Virus record (IMG/VR): IMGVR_UViG_3300032286_001057
Span: 1 to 35,878 of that record
From: a virus
DNA: 35,878 bases
Reading direction: 5' to 3' (one strand)
The position numbers and the translations under genes are program-made. Below, piece after piece: positions 7,059 to 13,642 of the stretch. Within the stretch, counting starts at the first letter, position 1. Every line of letters begins with the position of its first letter. The notes under the pieces were generated by a model, which did no database searches, was not told the DNA's origin, and was given only the letters and a program-made list of their open reading frames with translations.

Positions 7059-7982
7059 ATGAAACAAAGAGCTATAAGGATTCCTGAGCTTCAGGATAGG
7101 CAAATGAATTTTGGTCAAGTTATCCATATTTTAACCAATTCAGCAAAAAAACCTGCCAAACCAAAATTCACTTTTATTGATTTATTTGCTGGAATCGGAG
7201 GTTTTCATATAGCTGGTTCTGAAAATGGCGGCAAGTGCGTTATGGCTTGCGAGATAGACAAGGCAGCAAGGGAAACATACCAAGCCAATCACAAAATAAA
7301 AAATTTTGTTGAAGATATAACAAAAGTAAAAGCAAAAGATATTCCTGACCATGATTTGCTTTGCGCTGGCTTTCCTTGCCAACCATTCTCACAGTCTGGA
7401 TTTAAGAAGGGATTTGATGATATAAGAGGAACCCTATTTTTTCATATTGCCGAGATCATTAGAGTTAAAAAACCAAAAGTTTTTTTTCTTGAGAATGTGA
7501 GGCATTTACTAAATCACGATGACGGAAGAACTTTTGCCAAAATAAAGCAGGTCTTAGAAGAGCTAGGATATTCTTTTTCTTATAAAATAGTAAAAGCGTC
7601 TGATTTCGGACTGCCTCAGCATCGCCCTAGGCTTTTTATGGTAGGCTTTAAAAACAAAAAAACCAAATTTGAATTTCCAGAAAAAATCCCGCTAAAAAAG
7701 ACGATGTCAGATATTTTTGGTAAACCCTGCAATAAAACAGTTGGCTTTACCCTTAGAGTAGGTGGCAGAGGTTCTAAAATTGACGATAGGCACAATTGGG
7801 ACAGATATTTAGTCGCTGGTAAAGAATACAAAATACAACCGAAAGATGGCGTAAAAATGATGGGATTTCCTACTGATTTCAAATTTCCAGTTTCTGAAAC
7901 TCAGGCAATGAAGCAGTTAGGAAACAGCGTTGCAGTTCCGGCAATCAGTAAAACAATTGAAGCAATTACTAAATATCTATGA
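7059..7982 (+). CDS. DNA (cytosine-5) methyltransferase
   Basis: Transfers methyl from S-adenosylmethionine to cytosine C5 in a short DNA target. All main motifs are present: I DLFAGIGG (41-48), IV GFPCQPFSQ with catalytic C107, VI ENV (145-147), VIII QHRPR (187-191) and X QLGNSVAVP (286-294). The target-recognition region lies between VIII and IX and includes RVGGRGSKIDDRHNWD. At 307 residues with a 37-residue N-terminal extension, it is of normal size. Its stop overlaps the following nuclease gene by ATGA, the usual layout of a type II restriction-modification pair. The specificity cannot be read from sequence alone. Confidence 0.95.
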   Translation: MKQRAIRIPELQDRQMNFGQVIHILTNSAKKPAKPKFTFIDLFAGIGGFHIAGSENGGKCVMACEIDKAARETYQANHKIKNFVEDITKVKAKDIPDHDLLCAGFPCQPFSQSGFKKGFDDIRGTLFFHIAEIIRVKKPKVFFLENVRHLLNHDDGRTFAKIKQVLEELGYSFSYKIVKASDFGLPQHRPRLFMVGFKNKKTKFEFPEKIPLKKTMSDIFGKPCNKTVGFTLRVGGRGSKIDDRHNWDRYLVAGKEYKIQPKDGVKMMGFPTDFKFPVSETQAMKQLGNSVAVPAISKTIEAITKYL

Positions 7983-8581
7983 GCAAGATTTTTGAGGTTT
8001 TAAATCTAGGGGACAAGCCGCTACACACTCTATTCAAAGAAATTGTAAGTGGCGCAACCTACACAACGCCTAGTCAGTTAATTAATGATTGCTGGTCTGA
8101 ATACGAAAAACGGACAGAAAGCAAATCGGCAGATTCTGCTAAGAATAGAAACGGACAATTCCTAGAGCTGCTAGTTCAATACATACTTTGCAAAAATGAT
8201 ATTTTACCTTTTTATAAGCAGGCAAAAGTTGCCTTCGTTCCCAATGTAAATTTTGACGCGCTGCTTTACACAAAAGAAATTGGTTCAATAGTTCTAAGTA
8301 TAAAAACCTCGCTAAGAGAGCGATATAAACAGGCTGATTTAGAAGCTATGGCCTTAAAGCAAGTTCATCGCAGATCAAAAACTTTCTTACTTACACTTTC
8401 GGAGGAGTATTTGAGCATTAACAAAAAGATAGCCAAGGGTGATGTTGCTGGCTTGGAAAAGGCTATAAATTGCCGCAATACGGATTTTGATTCGTTTATT
8501 GAAGAGCTGAAACAATACACCATTGTTGAAGCTGGAAGCGTTGAAATTGTTACTGGAAATTTAATCAAACAGGGGAAATAA
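7979..8581 (+). CDS. Probable type II restriction endonuclease
   Basis: A 200-residue protein translationally coupled to the C5 methyltransferase by ATGA. It has a plausible PD-(D/E)XK core: E63 in NGQFLELLVQYIL, D93 in NFDALLY and the S-x-K strand IVLSIKTSLRERYKQ (K109). The TSLRER segment resembles one seen in some type II nucleases, where it follows the catalytic lysine. Together with the methyltransferase it would form a restriction-modification system able to exclude other phages while sparing methylated phage DNA. It could also be an inactive relic; no frameshift is visible. Confidence 0.75.
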   Translation: MSKIFEVLNLGDKPLHTLFKEIVSGATYTTPSQLINDCWSEYEKRTESKSADSAKNRNGQFLELLVQYILCKNDILPFYKQAKVAFVPNVNFDALLYTKEIGSIVLSIKTSLRERYKQADLEAMALKQVHRRSKTFLLTLSEEYLSINKKIAKGDVAGLEKAINCRNTDFDSFIEELKQYTIVEAGSVEIVTGNLIKQGK

Positions 8582-8611
8582 GTATATAATCACCCACAAA
8601 ACTTATAAAGT

Positions 8612-8893
8612 ATGAAAAGTTCTTTATTTATTAGAACCGAATGGGGAAATCAATTAGAAACGCCTCTTTTTCACAAAGGAGATATTGCAGAGTTCTCGCC
8701 AGAGCAAGAATATAAACTATCTAGGGTTTGGGTGCGATTACCTGACGCAATTAAAACCAAGAAAAATATAAAATCACTTCAATTGATTGGAAATGAGCAA
8801 TTAGCTATTGAGAGCGTTGAAGGTTTTTTATATTTTTTAAAATCTAATAGAGAATGGAACAAAACAAACCTAAAAACATCATCATTAAAATAA
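8612..8893 (+). CDS. Hypothetical protein, 93 aa
   Basis: It begins 30 bases after the nuclease; a TATAAT at 8584-8589 may supply a weak -10 box. It is strand-rich with no recognised domain. Past the TAA stop, the +1 frame continues open for 24 codons with a coiled-coil-like sequence (see findings), so the C-terminus may be extended by recoding or may have been altered by an indel. Confidence 0.55.
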   Translation: MKSSLFIRTEWGNQLETPLFHKGDIAEFSPEQEYKLSRVWVRLPDAIKTKKNIKSLQLIGNEQLAIESVEGFLYFLKSNREWNKTNLKTSSLK

Positions 8894-8968
8894 CTTAACC
8901 GACTTCATCAACTCCTTCGAGCAAATGCAAAAAGACATTGAAGAACTTAAAAAGGGGAGGAAATAATT

Positions 8969-9286
8969 ATGGCAACATTGCAAGAAATCCAGCAAGAAAA
9001 TCGCAAGTTAATAATCAAGGCATGCAATCCAGATTTTGATCCTGAACGCTTTAATTATCCGGCTTATCAGATCAGGCTAAGTAAGGTGTTGTTGGCTTTA
9101 GGCAAAACAAAAAACAAATTTATGACAACTTCTGGCGGCTATATTTGTAAACTCGATCAATTTATTGGTGGGGAAGAATGGCAGAATTACAGCTTTTGGG
9201 ACTTAACTAAAGAAACCCTTGAGGCGCAAAGCGAAGAAACACAAAGGGCTATTAATCAACTATTAAAAAATGAAAATAAATCTTAA
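8969..9286 (+). CDS. Hypothetical phage protein, 105 aa
   Basis: It has a strong ribosome binding site, GGGGAGG, 10 bases upstream. A helical N-terminus is followed by RLSKVLLALGKTKNKF, a strand pair, and WDLTKETLEAQSEETQRAINQLL. I recall the motif WDLT..TLE.QSEET in other phage hypotheticals, with no assigned function. It overlaps the last plus-strand gene of the block. Confidence 0.65.
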   Translation: MATLQEIQQENRKLIIKACNPDFDPERFNYPAYQIRLSKVLLALGKTKNKFMTTSGGYICKLDQFIGGEEWQNYSFWDLTKETLEAQSEETQRAINQLLKNENKS

Positions 9287-9425
9287 AAAAATTGCCACCA
9301 TCACCGCCCTTTGCATAATCTTAGGTGGTCTAATACTTTACGTTTATAACAGTCAGAAAACAGTTGTGATTAATCTTGTGCCTGCCGTTAAAAAAACTGA
9401 GCAACCCAAAGTTACTAGAATTTAG
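9270..9425 (+). CDS. Single-span membrane protein, 51 aa
   Basis: A short basic N-terminus (MKINLKK) is followed by one hydrophobic segment at about residues 8-26 and a polar C-terminal tail. It overlaps the preceding gene by 17 bases and runs 11 bases into the 3' end of the convergent endolysin gene. It is the last gene of the plus block. A role in lysis or membrane modification is possible but unproven. Confidence 0.55.
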   Translation: MKINLKKIATITALCIILGGLILYVYNSQKTVVINLVPAVKKTEQPKVTRI

Positions 9426-9846
9426 GCTTATAAGCTAATCTGTAAATGACAAAAGGAGGGTTTTTATCGCGAATTTTTCCGCCGTACATAGCTGCTAGGG
9501 GTAATTTAGATCCACCAGTTACTTGTTTAAAATCTGAAATCCAGCCTTCAGCAGTAAAAACGCAAATATGTCCGTGAGGCAGATATTGAATAATAGCCAC
9601 ATCGCCTAGTTCAGGTTTATAATCTTCTTTTCTTTGTTCAGGAAAACTAAAAACTTTTTTAAAGCCAAGTGCTTCGTATGCGGGAGCGCAGTCTTTTGCG
9701 CTAGGGAATTTTTTTACACTAACCCCAAAACCAAAATCAAAGGCAGACCTTACAAAAGCGGCGCAATTCCCGCAAGTATCTTTGTTGTAAGAGGGGTAAG
9801 CTTTAGTTATTAAATATGTGCAGGCTTTTTCTAATCTTGTGTCCAT
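9415..9846 (-). CDS. Endolysin, CHAP/NlpC-P60-like cysteine peptidase
   Basis: A 143-residue single-domain enzyme predicted to cut peptidoglycan peptides or amide bonds. NCAAFVRSAF (C28 the likely nucleophile) is followed by LGDVAII and HGHICVF, where H91 or H93 would be the catalytic histidine, the order expected of CHAP or NlpC/P60 folds. There is no signal peptide, so release would need a holin. It is the final late gene, next to spanins and holin candidates, which supports the lysis call. The exact subfamily is uncertain. Confidence 0.75.
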   Translation of the reverse strand: MDTRLEKACTYLITKAYPSYNKDTCGNCAAFVRSAFDFGFGVSVKKFPSAKDCAPAYEALGFKKVFSFPEQRKEDYKPELGDVAIIQYLPHGHICVFTAEGWISDFKQVTGGSKLPLAAMYGGKIRDKNPPFVIYRLAYKPKF

Positions 9847-9847
9847 C

Positions 9848-10078
9848 TTAATCTACGCAATAAGTTTGTTCTTCATAAGTAAGGCTATCAATACATTTTC
9901 CGCAGAAAAAATCATTACTTGCAATTTTATTTTCTTTTTCTTCCCTAGTATAGGTTGAGCTTGCATAAAAATATTCTAAATGCGCGCCGTAACACAAATC
10001 TTTACTTGGTTCTTTTTGTGTATTTACGCACCCGCTTATCAAGCTCAACATCAGAAAGCTTGCGTGCTTCATCGACAT
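9848..10078 (-). CDS. Outer-membrane spanin lipoprotein (Rz1-like)
   Basis: ATG 10078 is preferred over the upstream one at 10117 because it gives MSMKHASFLMLSLISGC, a short lipoprotein signal with lipobox LISGC. The mature part is Cys-rich and polar. The gene's first 77 bases overlap the inner-membrane spanin gene in another frame, the arrangement typical of Rz/Rz1. Spanin pairs fuse inner and outer membranes in the last lysis step, so the host should be Gram-negative. Confidence 0.7.
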   Translation of the reverse strand: MSMKHASFLMLSLISGCVNTQKEPSKDLCYGAHLEYFYASSTYTREEKENKIASNDFFCGKCIDSLTYEEQTYCVD

Positions 10079-10211
10079 ATTTATTCTTTTCTTGAATTTG
10101 TTCAGATGCTTTTTCATTTTCTAAAATTTCAATTGATTTTTTACCTTTTACAAAGCCATAAGCCAAAGCGGCTAAAATTGCGCTAAGGATTGCTAAAATT
10201 TGATTTATCAT
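10002..10211 (-). CDS. Inner-membrane spanin (Rz-like), 69 aa
   Basis: The N-terminal hydrophobic segment (residues 3-22, INQILAILSAILAALAYGFV) is a signal anchor. It is followed by a charged coiled-coil-like helix, KKSIEILENEKASEQ onward. The protein is short for an Rz. Its 3' half encloses the start of the lipoprotein gene in another frame, which identifies the pair. It overlaps the upstream gene by four bases. Confidence 0.7.
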   Translation of the reverse strand: MINQILAILSAILAALAYGFVKGKKSIEILENEKASEQIQEKNKYVDEARKLSDVELDKRVRKYTKRTK

Positions 10212-10432
10212 AGTAAAGTTAGAATATATTTAGCACCTTCAATACAATCTGCAACAGTTACATGTGCTGAAAAAAGCATGATTGCACTTGAAATAGACAA
10301 AACAAAAAGCGTGGAATGAAACTTGGATTTAAAAACTAATTTCATAAATTCACGCCAGAAACAAAGCCATTCATGGAAGATTTTATAAACTATCTCTGCA
10401 TTAGTTGGTGGTCTATCACAATGATTTGTCAT
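10208..10432 (-). CDS. Small membrane protein, holin candidate, 74 aa
   Basis: It has a polar N-terminal 40 residues, one clear hydrophobic segment near 43-60 (TLFVLSISSAIMLFSAHV), and a short second hydrophobic end (AKYILTLL). Size and position just upstream of the spanins suggest a holin, but no family signature is visible. Both ends overlap neighbours by ATGA. Confidence 0.55.
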   Translation of the reverse strand: MTNHCDRPPTNAEIVYKIFHEWLCFWREFMKLVFKSKFHSTLFVLSISSAIMLFSAHVTVADCIEGAKYILTLL

Positions 10433-10731
10433 TTGATTTTTTCCTCAATTGCTTCAAGATGGTTTAAAATAGATAATGAAATAGCGTTATCGTTCTTACT
10501 TTGATGGTTAAGTGCTTCCGTAAAAATGGATTTAAAGTAAATGCGAGATTCAGGAGAATAAATAACATTCTTAACAATCTTTTCTACAAATTCGCCAGTT
10601 TCAATTTTTTCAATTTTCTTTTCAAGTTTTGCTAACTCATCTTTTGTTTGGTCTTTAAAACTCAAAAAGATATAGCTTATAGTGACTTGAATAACTGCAA
10701 TTAAGTAAATCAAAAGTTCTTTGTATTCCAT
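10429..10731 (-). CDS. Membrane-anchored coiled-coil protein, 100 aa
   Basis: An N-terminal transmembrane helix (residues 5-25, ELLIYLIAVIQVTISYIFLS) is followed by a basic/acidic coiled coil (DELAKLEKKIEKIETGEF) and a second helix to the end. It is the first gene of the lysis set and may be a holin, antiholin or accessory lysis protein. No family is recognised. Confidence 0.55.
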   Translation of the reverse strand: MEYKELLIYLIAVIQVTISYIFLSFKDQTKDELAKLEKKIEKIETGEFVEKIVKNVIYSPESRIYFKSIFTEALNHQSKNDNAISLSILNHLEAIEEKIK

Positions 10732-10755
10732 TATTTGCCTTCTAAATTATATTAA

Positions 10756-11364
10756 TTATCTAAATCTTATTGCTGTAATTGAACCATAACCCGTTAGAGT
10801 TGAAATTGTAAATGTTGCAGTTCCTACTAAATAATAAGTTGTTGGAGTAGTAATGTTAATTCTGGTTGGTGGCAAAGTTAAGACATTAGTGCTTGCAGTT
10901 GCTAAAGTAGATTCTAATTGTGAAAAACCTCCTCCATTTGGAGAGGTAGCTTGAGTATTAGTTGTTGCACTAATACTAGCAATTAATTTTGTTGGAATTG
11001 TTGTTGCTGCTGCAATAAAGCCAATATTCCCACTAACTAACCAATCACCCGCAGTTAAACTCAAAGTAGTAATATTTTTAGCAGTATTAGTTACTAAACT
11101 TGTTGCTGAACCAATTGCTATTGTAGATGAAATAACTTCTCCAACAATTCCAGAAGAAGCGTTAGAACCACTTGTTACTCCAAGAGAAGTAATTGTTGAA
11201 GCAAAAGTTCTAGCAGTAGCTAAAAATTGAGCAAAAATATTTGTTAATGTGATTTTTTTACTTGTTCCAACAGCACTTGATGTTGTATCTGATATGTCAA
11301 CAATATGTACTAAGTCGCTATCTGCAGCTGCTGTTAATTCTGTTTTATCGGTTAATTTAGGCAT
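10756..11364 (-). CDS. Tail-fibre-like structural protein, 202 aa
   Basis: The N-terminus MPKLTDKTELTAAADSDL and following VDISDTTSSAVGTSKKITL resemble the virion-attachment start of many phage fibre proteins. The body is rich in Ser, Thr, Ala and Ile strands. The end (YYLVGTATFTISTLTGYGSI...IRFR) matches jelly-roll-like C-terminal receptor-binding domains I have seen in other phages. It probably forms a trimeric fibre or accessory fibre. Confidence 0.75.
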   Translation of the reverse strand: MPKLTDKTELTAAADSDLVHIVDISDTTSSAVGTSKKITLTNIFAQFLATARTFASTITSLGVTSGSNASSGIVGEVISSTIAIGSATSLVTNTAKNITTLSLTAGDWLVSGNIGFIAAATTIPTKLIASISATTNTQATSPNGGGFSQLESTLATASTNVLTLPPTRINITTPTTYYLVGTATFTISTLTGYGSITAIRFR

Positions 11365-11369
11365 AAAAT

Positions 11370-11708
11370 TTAATTAAATTCAAATTGAGTATTATCTTGG
11401 AAAGAAAATTGCGTTCCATCTTGGAATAAATAATCATTATCGATTGCACCTAGACTCAAATCATTAATTGAGTTTACGTTTCCATCAAAATGAAGTTGGG
11501 AATATTCAGCTAGTAAGTCGTTAATATTGGTTTTGGAGCTTGACAGAACCAAGCGCAAGTATTCAATAAACGCACCATTAAATTCTGTATTTGTTATTCC
11601 TTCTTCTTGGAACAGAGTAAACAAAGCCTCGGTATAAGTAATGTTAGGATTAGATAAACCAAACTTAGCATTAATCGCTGAAATGATGTTTTCTTGGTTA
11701 GTAGCCAT
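11370..11708 (-). CDS. Tail-associated hypothetical protein, 112 aa
   Basis: Helical in its first 85 residues, with a C-terminal repeat of FQDGTQFSFQDNTQFEF in which F-x-F-Q-D-x-T-Q recurs. It is linked to the upstream gene by a one-base TAATG overlap and sits between fibre genes, so a fibre adaptor or chaperone is likely. No family is recognised. Confidence 0.6.
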   Translation of the reverse strand: MATNQENIISAINAKFGLSNPNITYTEALFTLFQEEGITNTEFNGAFIEYLRLVLSSSKTNINDLLAEYSQLHFDGNVNSINDLSLGAIDNDYLFQDGTQFSFQDNTQFEFN

Positions 11709-12283
11709 TAGTTTTCATAAACTTTATTAATATCAAAAGCATTAACAGCATCAATATTTGTTAATAAACTAACTTCAGCTCTTCTTAAATCACATAAATT
11801 ATATTCTTGATTTTTACGAACTTCATAATGATTTGCAATAGAAAGAAGTTCTGCTTTTGTAAGTTCTATTAATACTTTTTCTCCCTCGTAGAAGCAGCCC
11901 CAAATTCTAGTAGCACTTTCTTCCATCAAGATTGCCGAAGAAAATAAATTAATCTCAGGATCAGTTTTAACGTAGTAACTTTTACCATCAATATTTTTAG
12001 CTAAAATATCCGCAGCAAGAAGAGATGTTCTTAGATTTTTAATTTCAATTTTTTTAGCTTCTATAGCTTCTTTTAAAAGTTCAGAATCTGGTTTTATATA
12101 TTCTTGAAAAATTCCATTAATAATACAGAAAGTTTTTCCTAGAGATTCTTTTTCTAGTGCTTCTTTGTATTCATCTAGAGAAATTTCAATGTATGGCTCT
12201 GGTATTGAGGCATAATTTACTGAATCAGGATAATATCCTTTTACTATAATTGTTTCTAAATCGTAATGTACTTTTATTTTCAT
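11708..12283 (-). CDS. Tail-fibre region protein, DUF4376-like
   Basis: 191 residues. The middle and end fit the pattern I associate with DUF4376: a helix with KIEIKNLRTSLLAADIL, then KSYYVKTDPEINLFSSAI, then a segment with LTKAELLSIANHYEVR and a final helix of polar residues. Proteins of that kind usually accompany fibre genes and may help fibre assembly or cap the fibre. The call is from pattern memory only. Confidence 0.65.
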   Translation of the reverse strand: MKIKVHYDLETIIVKGYYPDSVNYASIPEPYIEISLDEYKEALEKESLGKTFCIINGIFQEYIKPDSELLKEAIEAKKIEIKNLRTSLLAADILAKNIDGKSYYVKTDPEINLFSSAILMEESATRIWGCFYEGEKVLIELTKAELLSIANHYEVRKNQEYNLCDLRRAEVSLLTNIDAVNAFDINKVYEN

Positions 12284-12286
12284 AAA

Positions 12287-13642
12287 TTAATATCCTAATG
12301 CAATATAATAAAATTGATTTCCAGTCCCAGCACTAACAGTTCCCCAAGTAAACCCGGATGCAGTAAAAGAGACTACATAGCGATTTGTAGTATTATTATT
12401 AGATAAAGCTATTCCATAAACTCCTAAACAGGCATTTGGAAATGTCATTGCAAAATTAGAAGTAGCGCCAGCAGTAGTATTATTAACAAAACCTTGTTGT
12501 AGAATATAATCATTAGCTAAATAGGTAAATCCAGTTGTTGCTTTTGAGTTTGCAAAATTTGTTGCTAAATATTTTGATGGATTGGAAAATAAAGATGTAG
12601 CATTTGAAGCCCAAGTTCCCGCAGTTGCTTCAGTAATGTTAATTATTCCTATTAATCTTACTGGCACATTTGACCTAGCTGTAGTGGAATATAAAACAGT
12701 TCCTGAATCAGCAGCACCTGCACCACCTTCAGCAGTAGAACTTTGAATAGAGTTATCTTGAAATAAATATGAAGAAACTCCAAGTTCTACTGTGCCAGAA
12801 TTATCTAAAGCATAAACATATAACCTTGTTGGAACGGCACTAGAAGTTCCAAGAGTAGAGCCAGAACTTACAACAAGGGAAGTTGCTGCGCTTACATTTC
12901 TAGTATTATAAGTGCCCGATGTTGCGGTAGAGCTTCTAAAAGAAATTCGTATTGGTTCTGAAGTGCTAGGATCATTGCCTGCCTTTGTTTTTAAAGCTAT
13001 AGTAAGGGCATTTGATGCAACGCTAGTGCTAATTGCAAGATTGCTAATCAAATCACTATCTACAGTACCCGTTGCAATTGGGTTTTCTGGATTTAAAATA
13101 ATAAAGGCAGTATTCGTAGAGTTTCTTTGGAATTCATAAATGCCATTTGCAACCATATCACCAATAACAACCGCGACTTCTGATTTATCAGCAGCAAGTT
13201 TTTTAATTACCGCATTACTTGCAGGCGTTCCAATTCCACTAATTTGTAAATAAGGAGTTGTAGTAGCATTTGTAGCCGCAATCTTTGCGCAAAAATGCAT
13301 CGTAGCAACATAGGCAGTAATAGATGGAGATGGACTTAAGGTATAAGCATCCGCAGAACCACCAGTAGTTCCTAAGTAAGTAAATTGACCATCTTGAACT
13401 TGACCAATATTGATCGAATCAGTACGAGCAGAGCCAGTAGATAGGTCAGTAAACTTATGACTAGCCATTGGAATATTATTTGTTATCGTAGTTTGACCAT
13501 CTTTTGTAATGCAGTTAGAAAGTCCAGTTGCAAATCCATCCATTTCAGTATCCATGCGAGAGGCTGTTATTGCTACTGAATTAGTTTTATCAGTTAACCA
13601 GTTATATAATCTTGTGAATGTACCTGTTCCATTAAATGCCAT
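12287..13642 (-). CDS. Tail fibre protein, 451 aa
   Basis: The N-terminal 60 residues (FNGTGTFTRLYNWLTD, then RMDTEMDGFATGLSNCITKDG) are characteristic of podovirus tail-fibre or tail proteins that dock to the tail. A linker with HKFTDLSTGSARTDSI follows, a pattern found in many fibres. The remainder is low-complexity Ser/Thr/Ala/Asn strands, as expected for a fibrous or jelly-roll receptor-binding shaft. Its start overlaps the previous gene's stop by one base. Confidence 0.85.
   Translation of the reverse strand: MAFNGTGTFTRLYNWLTDKTNSVAITASRMDTEMDGFATGLSNCITKDGQTTITNNIPMASHKFTDLSTGSARTDSINIGQVQDGQFTYLGTTGGSADAYTLSPSPSITAYVATMHFCAKIAATNATTTPYLQISGIGTPASNAVIKKLAADKSEVAVVIGDMVANGIYEFQRNSTNTAFIILNPENPIATGTVDSDLISNLAISTSVASNALTIALKTKAGNDPSTSEPIRISFRSSTATSGTYNTRNVSAATSLVVSSGSTLGTSSAVPTRLYVYALDNSGTVELGVSSYLFQDNSIQSSTAEGGAGAADSGTVLYSTTARSNVPVRLIGIINITEATAGTWASNATSLFSNPSKYLATNFANSKATTGFTYLANDYILQQGFVNNTTAGATSNFAMTFPNACLGVYGIALSNNNTTNRYVVSFTASGFTWGTVSAGTGNQFYYIALGY

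Noticed and set aside
6050-8620. Simple IS1595 insertion sequence with terminal inverted repeats
   Set aside because: I compared the flanks of the operon by eye and saw no inverted ends or target duplication, so mobility is left as a question.
9405-9440. Bidirectional terminator where the two blocks meet
   Set aside because: The genes overlap by 11 bases there, and I found no hairpin with a T-run on either strand.
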